Of a stretch of DNA of 64,000 nt, positions 1 through 12,906 are shown one piece after another. The notes below the pieces were generated by a model. That model had not been told where the DNA came from. It worked only from the letters and a program-made list of their open reading frames with translations, and did no database searches. The DNA comes from Carya illinoinensis (Eukaryota; Streptophyta; Magnoliopsida; Fagales; Juglandaceae). The stretch's first letter is position 1, and every line of letters begins with the position of its first letter. A program made the translations under genes and the position numbers. The DNA is taken from positions 11,281,501 through 11,345,500 of the forward strand of contig NC_056755.1 in assembly GCF_018687715.1 (NCBI RefSeq), in the 5' to 3' direction.

Positions 1-137
1 CACACACTCACGATGGAAACTTTGTGTCCAATTTAATATAAAGTCAACCTATGAAACAATGCATTAGTGAAATATCATTAGACTAAGAGTTTTACTGAAA
101 AAAAATCTGACAAAACAGAAAAATAAAACTTGTATAC

Positions 138-703
138 TCGAACACGGTCAATTAGCTCCTCTTTCTCCTCTTTAGATACTTGTTTCCAGCTTGCATATCG
201 CATGTTTGCATGAAGTCTAACAATCGATGTCACTCGTCCATAAAATATGTTGTAATTCTCACAAGATGGACCTCTTTGTCCATCCTTAATATTCAGAGGT
301 ATTTCCCAAATTTCCGAACGCGTTCAAAAAGAGCGTCTTTTGTTGGTCCCCGACCAAGTTTTCGAGTTGGCAAATCTCCATCATCTGAAATTGCAAAACA
401 TTATCTCTATTAGATCTCTCATGACAAAAGATAATAAGTGGAATTTAAAATCTACTATTATGAAATTACTTAGCTCGAATCTGTCAACTTACGTTCAGTG
501 CTCACAACCCTTTCAGCCTCATTCCCTATAGCTTCCACTGTCTCATCTCCACCAACATTTGGTGGTTGAGTTGAATCGTCCGAATGTACTTCGTGTTCCC
601 TATCTTGTATATCACTCAAAAGTGGATGTTGTTGGACACGTATGCCTCCTGCTCTATGTATTCCACCTGGTTCGCGCCATCGTCCTCTTACCCATCTCGC
701 CAT
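138..703 (-). pseudogene. CACTA second protein (Plant_transposase/TNPA-like), 5' exons, frameshifted
   Basis: The start codon at 703 opens a protein beginning MARWVRGRWREPGG, an Arg/Gly-rich start typical of the second CACTA ORF. Exon 1 runs 703-493 and ends at a GTAAGT donor. Exon 2 starts at 384 after TTTCAG and reads KLGRGPTKDALFERVRKFG; then, after a one-base shift near 303, IPLNIKDGQRGPSCENYN and, further on, WKQVSKEEKEELIDRVR. It ends near 138 at a possible GTATAC donor. This order (RGPTK, then a conserved W, then KEEL.DRV) is what the Plant_transposase family shows. In CACTA elements this protein is thought to bind subterminal repeats. The rest lies beyond the left edge. The missing base inside an A-run makes it a pseudogene. 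Confidence 0.6.
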
Positions 704-1702
704 TGTCGATATATATGTGTGCAATATATGTGCTGAACCTTATGACAATGAATGAAAAATGCATTAGACTGTGTATATTCTGTATTCAATCAGAAGTAAT
801 TGAGACTATGTTACAGCTGAATTAACAAAGCAGTTTCTGCAATTTGGTTTATTGTCAAATCCCTTGCCATAAACTCTACAAGATCATTGCTAAATTTCTG
901 ATTGTGAAACGTGAAAATACTCAATCATTGCAACATTTATTCTTATTGGTAGAATAACTTCCAGCATGGTTTTATTCATGCCCAGTTTTTAACCAAATGT
1001 CAAAATATTCCAACCTTTTCCCCTTTAGATTGCCACAAGAAAATATAAAGTTAAAACACCTACTGGTAGTGACTCACTTTCTACTTGCAAGTCTCCAACG
1101 TTGTTGCTAGTCACTTAAACAAGTAGTTGATACCTTAATCATTGATTTGCATGGGTGAGTAGGTAATAAAAAGCCTCTTACCCATCTCACATTTTGGGCA
1201 ATATATGTGTGCAATATATGTGCTGAAGCTTATGACAATGAAGGGAAAATGCATCAGACTTTCCTGTATGCTGTATTCATACACAATGTGAGAATAACCC
1301 GATAGCTGAATTAACAAAGCAGGCAAGCATTTTTTAAATGTAAAACCCCTTACCATAAACTCTACGTGTCTCATTGCTTTAATGATTGTGAAGCATGAAA
1401 AATACTCAGTCATGATGTCCATTTATTAATATTTTTTTTAATAAGTAATGAACATTTATTATTAATGGTTTTAGAAGTTCCAGCATGGTTTTATTCATGC
1501 CCAGTTTTTAACCAAATGTCAAAATATTCCAACCTTTTCCCCTTTAGACTGCCACAAAAAAAAAAAAAAAGGTACTTTAAACCACTTACTGGTAGTGACA
1601 GACTTTCTACTTCCAAGTCTTTCACTAAGCTGCTAAGCACTTAAATTTCCAGCTGATACCTTCTTCCTGATTTGCATGGGTGAGTAGGTAATAAAAAACT
1701 TC
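684..1702. repeat. Tandem duplication, two diverged ~490-530 bp copies
   Basis: The blocks 684-1171 and 1172-1702 align throughout. Both begin cctcttacccatctc, share caatatatgtgtgcaatata, a near-identical central stretch (ttccagcatggttttattc and the following ~70 bases), and end tgcatgggtgagtaggtaat. The second copy carries insertions, including an A-run near 1556-1570. The left boundary cuts through the first codons of the second CACTA protein, so the second copy repeats a few codons of that exon plus its upstream region. Confidence 0.85.
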
Positions 1703-4700
1703 AACCTTTTTACCTCCCACAAGCTAAGAAACATTTTTTTTTTAAAACCAAAAAAAAAAAAAGCAAACTGGTCCAGCATGTTGGAGCATCGATGTGTGGT
1801 CATGCTTGATTCATGCTGTACACCAAATTTCTACTCCATTGTTACAAGCAAAGGCTGTTTTTTCCCCAGCCACAATGGCACACAAACTATAATGAAAAAT
1901 TTGGTGTTCCGATTACTATATGAAGAACCTGCCTTTTTAAAAAATTGCTACCATATTTCAGTAACTTGCCTCAAGAAATCCAGTTTTCTGCTAGAGAGTC
2001 AGAGTAGGAGAGGGAATTTGCAAAGCTAGAAAGTTGGATTACTAACCTGGTGTGTATTCGTGGATCTTTGTTACAGCCCACGTTGGAGTGCTTGAATAGC
2101 TTGTCTTCCTCTAAGGGAACCTTCCAGATCACCTCCTTTCTGTCCCACTTTCCCTCCACTCTACTGATCACTTGGACCTTTCACTCTGATTGTGTATCTG
2201 TGGGATGATATTTACGTTCTCCTTAACCTAACCAATGTTAAGAATCTATGGTATAGTTACCCAATTTCTTTATTCAGCCTTCAGATTTGAAAACATAATA
2301 TTCTCTCTCTTGCTTAACCTGTGTTAATTTTTGGGCTTACTTTGCCCACGTGAAAGATGTACTACTTCCTGCTCACAGTTTCTCCTTATTTTAATGGTAG
2401 CTAAAATTTAACTAAATTTTATCATTTCATTGACTATTTTTTTTTTATACAGCAATTTATCAACCTTTCTTTATGCGATATATATCCTGGTCTGATTTCT
2501 TTATGATCCATTCTAAATTCATCAATACATTCCTCTTTAGTTCTGAATTGGTTCTCTCAATCTCATGTTATATTCTTTCTTTATTCACTATTAACATATG
2601 GATTATTTCAAAGAACTAATTCGATAATTTCAATTTCTACCACAAGTGCTCTCCAAATTCTTTCTTGGCACTGTATTTTAGGGAATGCCATGCATCTCCC
2701 ATGTTGCATCTCTTCAAATTTTGCATCTTCTGCAACTATATTGTTTATTCACATTTCAAGATGTATCCCACTCTTTATTCTCTATGTATTCTACTAATCA
2801 TAATATTTTTTATCCTCTTTCATTATTACTTGTTTCTCTCACTTCACTTTATATTCTTTCTTTATATACTATTAAAAAATGATGATATTCTCAATACAAA
2901 TATCATCATTTATTGTGAAACTGATACCCATATTGCTCCCCAAATTATGGATGAATGGGCCTCGCATTGCTGGGAATTTCATGCAGCTCCCATTGCATTT
3001 GCTATCACCAATATTATGAAGATTTTTTTTGTTACTCTTTATTCACTTGTTCAAGATTAGACTGTATCTATTCTATTATTACCCTTTATGGTTTCTATGA
3101 ATCACCAATATTTGAAACCATCTTTATTATTATTTGTTTATCTCACTTCACTTTAAATTCTGTCTTTATATACTATTAGAATTTAAGTTATTTCAATACA
3201 ATATCAAGAATGATTTTGGATTGCCTTACAATTGCTCTCCAAATTTGGGAAGTGTAACTGTAATTGAGTCAATTCCATTTAGCTCCCATATGCCTAACTT
3301 AAATATGTATATATTGAACCCTAAAATACATCTTATAATTGTCATTAGGGAATGGGTTGTTGGTGCTCTTACTGTTATCAGAAGTTGAAATATGGTATTC
3401 AGTTTTCAGCATGCTATGCTTATAATTTTTCTTATCACACTTGATTGAAAGAATTGAGTCTATATTCACAATGTTTGAATGCTAGCATAAAACTTACGTT
3501 CACATACAATTGTTGGAAATGACCCATAGACTAGTTTTGCAACTACATTGCTCAACTCCAATATCGATATATCCATCATTAATATTAGCAATGTAAAAAA
3601 CACTATCAGCTCTCCTTATATCATAATATGTTATAAATCAGACTATGTGGGTAATGAAGCTAATTGAGCATAGAAGTATAATAAATAACATATAATCATG
3701 GATTTATAGCCAATGTTGATTAGCCCATTTTTTCAGTTTTCATTTATTTGATTGTCATCACCCCTGTATTGTTAATCAACATTATACCCTAAATAGATCG
3801 TTTAAATGTTTTTTAGATTTATTGATCACTTGGCCTTTGATTTGTGGCATTTATAGGAGGCATGCATGTAGAAGGATAAGGTAGTCACCTGGGGCTAACG
3901 AGTTTATGTGTTCTTGTACTCCTTTTGACCTGTCAAACCATCTTAATTATATAAGAAACACATCAATACTGTATAGAAGTTTAACTTATAATAGTCAATA
4001 GAAATCTCAAAGTCTTGCTAGTTGCATATATAAGCAGCAGTACCCCTTCAATACAACATGGTCATACTAAGACGTGCTCATAAGTTTGCCCTTAATAATT
4101 GAGGAAACAATCACAACCTGGGTATTTCATAGTAAATACCCAACTGGAAACCACCTTCGTTGAGGCATGTGGCTGCCACCAAGTAGCTTCATCTGCAGAT
4201 AAAAGTATATATTGTTAAGTCATTTCTTAATTCATGTATCTCTTGGCTTATTTTGCTCTGGATATATGCTCGTTCTATAGTATAATATTATTCAAAAGTT
4301 CATATTTTAATGTTGTCCATAAACCACATATTATAGGGACCATTTTACAATACACCATTAACTTTGCTGGTAAAGATGAACACTGGATGCAGTAAAAAAG
4401 TATGCCCAGATGTTGTTATACATTCCTATACTGGATGGTGAATTGTCTTTTTGTATATATGAATTAAGCTTCATATATGTGGTTTATGTCATGCTTGATC
4501 CTTACTTATTTGCTGAGGGACCTACCGTGACACCAAAGTATATCTCACTACATGGCACCAGCTGAAATATAAACCACTCACATGCAGCTACACAGCATGT
4601 GAGATCGAGTTTGTACTAAGTTTTATCATCTAAATAATTTAAAAAAAAATTGATTTCAGTCTCCAATTTTGGTGCTGCATACACCTACCCGTGTAAGCCT

Positions 4701-5200
4701 AATTTGCTGCAACTATAAGAAGTTTATCACCATTTGACTCAATCTCAAACTGTTTCCATCCATTGTTTGATCAATAGCAGTTGCTATTGATGGCATTTAT
4801 ACTGTTCTATGTTTATGAGTTATATGTGAGACTAAACTCATACTCAAATCCCATCTAATGCAATCATAACGTTTTGAGCTATCCCAAACCTAGGATAGCA
4901 GTATATGGTTATTCAAAATATGACCACACTGCAATTACCAGCCATGTTCCAAACACTGCCCTAAACATATATATAGTAGTATGAACATTCTGTAGTGCAT
5001 TGAAACAATACTCAAAATAGCACTATCATGAGTATAGATGAGAACTTACACCAAGTTTGTCATCATGACCCCATTACCCCAACTCTGGTCCTTTACCTCC
5101 ACATGTGGAACCTGCATAATGCTCAGAAAGTGGTATCAGTTTGACAATCATTAACTTTGCATTTTCTTATCCTTGGTTCAATACATTATATTATCGTGTT
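1703..5200. other. Non-coding interior of the CACTA element
   Basis: AT-rich DNA between the two CACTA genes. Reading frames here are short, lack recognisable domains and are broken by stops. No RNA gene or structured repeat was recognised. It probably holds the intergenic region and the distal 3' part of the transposase transcript. Confidence 0.5.
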
Positions 5201-5329
5201 ATTAATGTATATAGCTTAATAAAGAAGTCAACATACACAATGTGAGAACGCTGACTTTTAACAATAAATAATGACAAGAAGTCCTCATTTCCGAAATTCC
5301 AAATATATACATGATTATGAAAAACATAC

Positions 5330-8300
5330 CATCATCTGAATCTGATGTACTATCATCGGCAACTGCAATATTGTTTTCTTCGCTGTCCTCGCTATTAGTG
5401 GAGGCATCGTCAACTCCCAGCTCATCATCAATGACAGCATCCTTGACGTATTCCTCGTGGTCAGGTAGTTCAGATGGTTGCTGTTCTAGCATGATCGAAG
5501 GGTCAAGCAGCAATGGTTCTTCATCTACCCTGTTCAACAGAGTCATCAAGTCTGGGTCACTGCATTGGGCATATGGCACGTTTGTGGCAATGTTTTCATC
5601 CTCCTGTAAAGTGTCATCCTCACCAGAATCGGCACCATCATCCGCCTCCTCAGCCGTTGATACTAAAGGGATGTTGTATACATTTCTATTCGTTATCTTA
5701 TGGACCACATACCAACTACCCGCCACACTCACGTCTTTTACATAAAACACTTGCTGAGCTTGGCAAGCAAGAGCAAAAGTCTCATCTTTATACCATGTTC
5801 TAGACGTGTTCAGGCTGGTTAGATGGTCCCCAATGCGAATCCCTCTTCGCTTATCACCAACATCCCACCAATCACATTGAAACAAATACACCTTACGCCA
5901 ACCCATATATTGTAATTCTATGATATCATTCAACACCCCATAGAAGTCTATGGGATTTGATTGATGTTCACTTCGGACAACCAAACCGCTATTTTGCGTT
6001 CGCCAGTACCTCTCTCGATCCTTTGTTTGAAACCTAATTCCATTCATTATGCAACCAGCATATGACGCAACCCACTTGTCGGGACCACATGCAAGTGCAT
6101 ATATTTCATCTCGTACACTGGTTGGATCCATTGTACGCTTCTCTCGAATCTAGTGTCCAAGCAAACAACAATTCGAATCATGCTTGCAAAATAGGAGATA
6201 CAACTATCCATTTTTAATAATATCCTAAAAGAATTTTTATTTTAGACAACGTGATTACAGTCAATTAAAGTTTACAGACTTTTATGTCGGATTCAAATGT
6301 AATGCACACCAACCGGGGTGCCTCTCATAAAAAGGTTGTTTGTTCATTATGCAAGGGAAATACATACATGTTTCTTGAACCACCCGGGAAATTGAGCCTC
6401 GTGCCTGCGCCTAGTGTTGGTTGTGACTTCCCTTGTAATCATGTTATAATGCTCACTGCAAAACAACGTCTTATAGTTACACGGTGTTTTGATGATGAGA
6501 TGAACACTTCGGTAACTGCAAAGAATTCACCACTTACTCGAGATAATGCTTGATCTGGCCACAATTATTTAGCACATACCAGTGGGCTCTTGCAAATAAT
6601 TTCTCGGCTAGCATGTGAATGTTGGCTGCCCTGAGCGGACGTACCTTTTGTGAGAATACAGAGAAAAATTCTTCATTACTCTGTTCTGGAAGGTCTACGT
6701 TTCTTTCAACCTGTTGATATCTGGTCTCAATGTCATTGAGATACATTGAACAAAACGTCAAACACTCAACATGAACATATGCTTCGGCAATTGAGCCCTC
6801 CGGGCGGGCTTTGTTCCGGACGTAACGTTTGAACTTCCCTAGGTACCTCTCAAAAGGATACATCCACCTATATTGCACTGGTCCAGCAAGCAATGCCTCG
6901 TCCGGTAAATGAATTGCAAGGTGCACCATTATATCAAAAAATGCAGGTGGGAAGATCATCTCAAGTTTACATAGGATGATAGAAATTTCTGCCTGAAGCC
7001 GATGCAATGATTCATAAATCAATGTTCGAGCACACAATTATTTGAAAAATGTACTTAGCTCGATCAAAGCTAGCCGAATGTCAGGCCGCAGATAACCACC
7101 AATCACGACCGGAAGCAACCGTTGGAGGAAAATGTGGTAGTCATGACTTTTCATTCTTGAAATTTTTCCCTCATGAATATTCACACACCGAGCAATGTTA
7201 GAGGCAAAGCCATCTGGGAATTTAACTCGTGACACCCACTCACAGAAGGATATTCTTTCATTTTGGTTTAGGGTGTAACATGCAAGACTCATTCGACAAC
7301 GATCGCCATTCGGACGTAAGTGTAATTCCTTCCTCAGTCCTAGATGTTCCAAATCCCTACGCGCATTTGCAGTGTCCTTACTCTTTCCATCAATACTCAG
7401 CAAGGTGCCCAACACACTATCACATATGTTTTTCTCAATATGCATTACATCTAGGTTATGCCTCAACTCTAAGTCTTGCCAGTATGGGAGATCGAAGAAG
7501 ATGCTTTTCTTTGTCCAGTTTAATTCTTGTGGTGCCCGTTTCCTCTTCCGTGAACTTTTCCCGAATTGCACGTTCGGGACCATAGATAATGATTCAAATA
7601 TAGCTTGGGCCGAAAGCTTTGCTGGCTGAATCCAAACCTTGTTGGCACCATTGAAAGCACGTTTTTTCTTTCTCCAAGGGTGGTCCAGGGCCAACCATCG
7701 ATGGTGGCCCATATAACAATGTTTACGCCCATACGCCAACCACATAGAATCGGTATCAACATTACATATAGGACATGCCAACTTCCCCTTCGTGCTCCAC
7801 CCAGAAAGATTGGCATATGCAGGGAAGTCATTTATAGTCCAAAGTAAAGATGCATGTAATTGAAAAACATCAAAACCGAATGCATCATATGTCTCAATAC
7901 CAACCTCCCATAATTCTTTCAACTTATCAACTAAAGGACGCAGGAAGACATCGATATCATTTCCTGGTGATTTAGGACTAGGTATCAAACAGGTCAACAT
8001 AAAGTATGTGTCTTTCATGCAAGACCAAGGTGGCAAGTTGTAAGGTAGAAGTATTACTGGCCATATACTATAGGGCTTGCTCATGTTATTGAACGGGTTG
8101 AACCCGTCACTCGCCAGTTCAAGACGGACATTACGAGAATCTTTGGCAAACCAATCATGTTTCCTGTCAAAATCTTTCCAAACTTTGGAATCAGCTGGAT
8201 GCCTCATACAGTTCAAATCATCAATACGACCCTCTTTATGCCATCACATGGCTTCTGCTGTCTTCTTCGATAGATAAAGGCGTTGCAACCTAGACTTCAA

Positions 8301-9101
8301 TGGAAAATAACGCATCACTTTCTGAGGTACCTGGTGTTTACTCGTCATTGAGATCCACCTAGATGCGTTGCATTTCGGGCATTTATCTTTGTCTTCATCA
8401 TCTTTCCAAAACAACATACAGTCATTTGGGCATACATGGATTTTGGTGTAACTAAATCCCAATCCACGCTCTAGCTGACGCGCATCATTATAGTCTTCAG
8501 GCAAGAGAGCACTCGGGAATGCAGACTTCAGTAGCTTTAGCACCATGTTAAATGACTTCATGTTCCAACCCCTGATTGTCTTGATGTGAAGCAACTTCAC
8601 CATAAATGATAGCTTTGAGTAGGTTGTACACGATGGATATAGGGGACGTCGTGCATCCTCGACGTATTGTTCAAACGTATGGTGTCTAGAAGTCCCAACG
8701 TTGGGCTGTGCATTATCATCATCACTGCCACTAGCATTTAAAACGGTAATATCATCCACGAAGGATCCCACCCGAATGTCATCTAACATCTCATCGACGT
8801 CATCAATGTACTCTCTAGTATCATCTCCATCATCCTCATCGTCTGACCGGCTGGCATGAAAATGATCATCTTCTCCATGAAATATCCATTGAGTATAACT
8901 TCTATCAATCCCTCTCAAAAATAGATGATCCCTCACAACAGTAAATGGCTGGAAGAAGTTATTACGACAGTCCCGACAAGGACACCTAATTGAGTCACTG
9001 GAAGGAGCATTGGATTGAGCCATTGATAAGAATTGATTAATGCCTTCGGCATATTCATGGGACCACAATCTATCTTCAATATGCATCCAAGATTTATCCA
9101 T
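5330..9101 (-). pseudogene. CACTA transposase (TNP2/Transposase_21 type), two nonsense codons
   Basis: This is the enzyme that would excise and insert the element. From the start at 9101 it shows a transposase-associated domain (MDKSWMHIEDR, CPCRDCRN), then zinc-binding CPNDCMLFW and CPKC, the Transposase_21 catalytic region (RLELASDGFNPF, HNLDVMHIEKNICDS), a DUF4218 region (YPFERYLGKFKRYVRNKA) and a DUF4216 region (ALACGPDKWVASY, VYLFQCDWWDV). Splicing is recoverable: donor after 6538, exon 6455-6368, exon from 6149, donor after 5330; the joined frame reads YLDEHYNMITREVTTNTRRRHEAQ.. and continues in phase. Two stops interrupt it: TGA at 8246-8244, where relatives have Arg, and TAA at 7040-7038, where relatives have Gln. 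Each fits a single C-to-T change. An acidic Asp/Glu/Ser-rich tail ends the visible part; a further 3' exon may exist. Confidence 0.85.
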
Positions 9102-9118
9102 TTAAATCTTGGTAGCAC

Positions 9119-12100
9119 AAAAGTAGGCCACAGTAACTTTGCTCTTGATATAAGTTAATATGAAGTGGACTCCATTAAGACCCCGACAGAGTTAAATGGA
9201 TAGAACAACTTTTAGAAATGTAGTTTGTTAGCAAAGAATTGTATGAGAAGTTGAATGGGTGATGAAGATAGGAAAAATGCAGCTTCTTTCGCACTCCAGT
9301 ACATACTAAAAACATACTGGAATGAGTAAGAATGGGGAGATATATAATCATGCTTGCAGGCATGATTATATCTATTGGTTCAGTACATTACTTATAGAAA
9401 GCATATGACTTATAACTAAGAAGCAAGCAGATTTCTTGCACAAGCATCTCATCTAGTGTCAACATTTTATGCGCATCGGTTCTATAAATGAGTATTGTCT
9501 ACTGTGTAATTTCAAAATCTACTCCCAATAAATTAGAGGGAGGGCGCACGCAACGACATTAAAAAAGGCAGTCCAATTGTGTAGTATATGCATGGCCCTA
9601 TAATTCCCAAATAACAAGTTTGTCACCTAGATGCTTGAATCATATCCTCAAAAGCAAAGAATTTTCATACCCTACTAACTTGTGTGGATTATGCATGCTA
9701 GCAAGGAAAAATAGAATGGCAAACAGAAAATATTGAACCACAGAACATATTAAAACAAAAGCTGACAAAGGAAATGCTTTATGAAAAATTCAAAACAAAG
9801 CAAAACAAAAAACAAACTGGAGACCAAATAGGTTAAAACAAATCCAATGGCACCCAGGGGAAAAAACCTAATCACTAAATTGAGATGGGAAAAACAGTAT
9901 ATTTAAACAAATAAAGCATCAGAAAGAACAAATTCATAGCACACAGTCAACCACTTTGTTATACAGCCATAATAATTCCCCTACATGTAGACTAGTAAGA
10001 GATGTTTATTGCATACAACCACCCGCTTAAATACAGTATTGTTGCAGCAAAAAAAGAAGTTTATCATGTTTTGAAACACAAATTGAATCCAAACAGTTTC
10101 AATAGAAGTAGGTGTAAAGGCATTGAATTGGTTAAGACTATGTTCATGAGTTAGATTAAAACCATAGGCATCTATAAAGACACTCACATGCCAAAGACTT
10201 ATTCATCCAGTCCATTAAACAATATATAAAGTTTCTACAACAAATTTCCTGCTGAAAATCATACCAACAACAGTTTCATAACAGAGGGCCTACTGCATTA
10301 CATTTCCACCCTGTTCAATGTCACACATTCAATTATGGATTCATCATTAGAATGTTATGGTTACAAGCTTCAAAGATAAAAAACCTAAGCTCCTGGAAAC
10401 TGTACTAGCTCACCCGTTTCATACATGCTTGATCTCAAGTGCATTTGAAATAGAAGAGCTCTTGGAATGTGCTTCAACTAACAAAGCGACACCAGGTAAG
10501 AAAATAATGGAATAAAAGCAAAATTTAAATAATATATAATACATAAATAAATAAATAAAAAGGAAGAGAAAAAAGCATGCCTGGAAGTGAGAACTGAATG
10601 CTTGATCAAGCTAGAAAGGTGTTTTAACCCACAACTGGTTTTATTTCAGTTGGTAGAAACTGCCATAACCAAAAAGGGTCAGGGATTATTACCCTTTTTG
10701 GTAGTGGTATAGGAAAAAAGGACATTATTATGAGAATAAGCATTTCTATGGAAGGAAGATATATTATATAATATATACAAAGAAGCCACTAACACTAACA
10801 GCCTCAAATGAGTTCATAGGAAGGTAAATATTACAAAAACAGACTCAGATAAAAAGAGCAAAGGGCTAGTTAGCAATGACAAGCTTCAATTGTTAAGCAG
10901 GGTTGCTTAACTCACAAATAAGAATGTCTAAATCAGAAAACCGTGGATAGAAGAAAAAAGACTCCAAAACTTAAAAATTTATCAAACTCCCAAAGCTTGC
11001 CGATGGGTGAAAATGGAAAAAAAAGGAAGCAAGAATAATAGAGGGGAGACTAATATTCAGATTTGGGTTGCATAGTGTGGTCTTGGCAACTACAGAAGGA
11101 TAGCAGGAAATAAAGCTGCAGAAGGCATTGCCAAAAATGCAATGTCACTTAAAAATCCATTAATGGATAATGAAAATGTCCCTAAGTGTATTACTGAAAT
11201 TGTATTACAATAAGCTTTATATAGCATTTTCGAGCCAATAAAAAAGGTATTCCTGTCACCCTCTAACAATCATAAAGTACTTCAATTCAATTTCCAAAAA
11301 AATGCTATCTATAAAAGCAAGTATTCCGAATCATATGATGAAGATTCTACATCCATAGGTATTCAACATCTAGTACCTATGTGCTTCAGTAGCTCATATG
11401 TAAATACCAAACAGAAATATCCCTACTTAAGTAATCATGTTTATGTAAAAGTGCAGGTTTATTTGGCTGTCCATGTTGTGAAACTGATAAACATTCCAAA
11501 CTTTCAACTTGACTTTCAGTTCCCTTTACTATTCTCCATGGCACCAAAACACCCACTGGATTAGTCTTAGATAATCAAAATATTATATCTTCTTACAGCC
11601 TACTAAACCAATCGGTTAAACCACATAGGTTTTTAGTCAGATACCCCTAAAATTACTCAAAATATTATTTGAGCAATTGCATAAAGCTATGTAGTGCATG
11701 AAATGTAACTGTGACGTGAGAAATAAGATTTTATAACAATTTAGTGCTGTGAAACTCACAACAATATTATTTCCTGGCACTTAACGAATGCCACACCAAT
11801 TATGGACTATTAATGGATAAAAGAAAGTAAATGAACATTTTTTCAGTAAATTACTACTGAAAATGTTATGCGGTTCATAGAGTTTATGTCATGGTGGCAA
11901 AACTATTCAGAATAACTCGAAGATTAGAATATCATGAAATCATAGATAGAAAGCAAAGTAATCTGTCTCAAAGTTCGAAGTCAACATAATTAAACTGAAA
12001 AGACTTCAGATATGGAGGGATGTCAACCTCTCTTTTGCATCTTCAGCATTGCAAAAAAGGCAAACAACATGCCTAATGAGTCAACAACTCAAATCCCAGA

Positions 12101-12529
12101 TAACATGGAAAAAGAAATGCTAGCATTAAGGCATTATGATAACAAGTTGGGAGGATAGTATTATTCAGTTTAAGATTTGTACACACAGATTCATCTTTAC
12201 AATAATTTTTCAGAATCATCCAGGATATTTTTTCTTTATCATCATCATCATCATCAAATGCACTATTATTATTTACTTTTTGGATTATCTGAATGGGGCC
12301 CAATGCAAAATGACCAGACTTCTTGCAAGCATTACATAATATATAAATGGAATGACATGAGTGTAAACATTCCTATTAATTAATGCTACAAAATTATTCA
12401 AGGTGATTGGCTCTAGCTAAGAGCCAAGACGTACGGGTGCTTTCACTAATTTGTGTCAACTCCAAAAGTCTTCTGTTTGGAAAATATATGCAAACTTCTT
12501 CATACAATTTTATGCAGATAGAACTTCAT
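9119..12529. other. Non-coding CACTA leader or intron DNA, no gene seen
   Basis: AT-rich sequence upstream of the transposase start. No frame longer than about 80 codons and no domain was recognised. Because the likely CACTA 5' end is near 16.5 kb, this is probably leader intron of the transposase transcript or older inserted DNA. Confidence 0.45.
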
Positions 12530-12906
12530 TAATTAGTAGCAAAAGTTTTGCAGCTGAACTAGTAGCAAAACTTGCAGTAGAGACTATAACAGAGCTTGCA
12601 GTTTTGAAGATTTCTAGATTAGAGACAGTTAAATTTAACACCAATGATGGGCTGATGAACTGGTTATAAAAACTGAATTGATTCCTTCTAGTCCAGAGTG
12701 GATTTCAGATTTCATATATCAGATCCAAACTGCCACTATCCAACCTGTCAAGAAAATCAGACCACAAACTTGCAAAATCAGCATAACTCCCACGCCATTT
12801 CTTAACAGGACTATCTCTATCCCCCCACACATATGAAGCTACTGAACATTCCCACAATATATGTAAAACAGTAACTTCCTCCATATTATATATGGGACAT
12901 TGAGAA
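12530..12906 (-). mobile_element. LINE remnant: reverse-transcriptase zinc-binding (zf-RVT) region
   Basis: Read on the minus strand from 12906, the frame gives CPIYNMEEVTVLHILWECSV, then ASYVWGDRDSPVKKW and LWSDFLDRL. After one stop in the same frame it gives LWTRRNQFSFYNQFISPS. This matches the C-terminal zinc-binding region of plant L1-type LINE polyproteins (C-x2-C...H-x4-C followed by VW, then an IW.RRN block). The second cysteine has become Tyr, and a stop splits the fragment. No reverse transcriptase core or poly-A tail was recognised beside it. Confidence 0.6.

Noticed and set aside
2665..3060. 131-codon frame in the CACTA interior
   Set aside because: It is a Phe/Ile/Leu-rich translation of AT-rich DNA without domain, splice signals or a plausible start.
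4546..4560. CACTACATGG as the left end of the CACTA element
   Set aside because: Bases after CACTACA do not match the right-end sequences, and the second CACTA gene lies further left, so the end must be outside the window.
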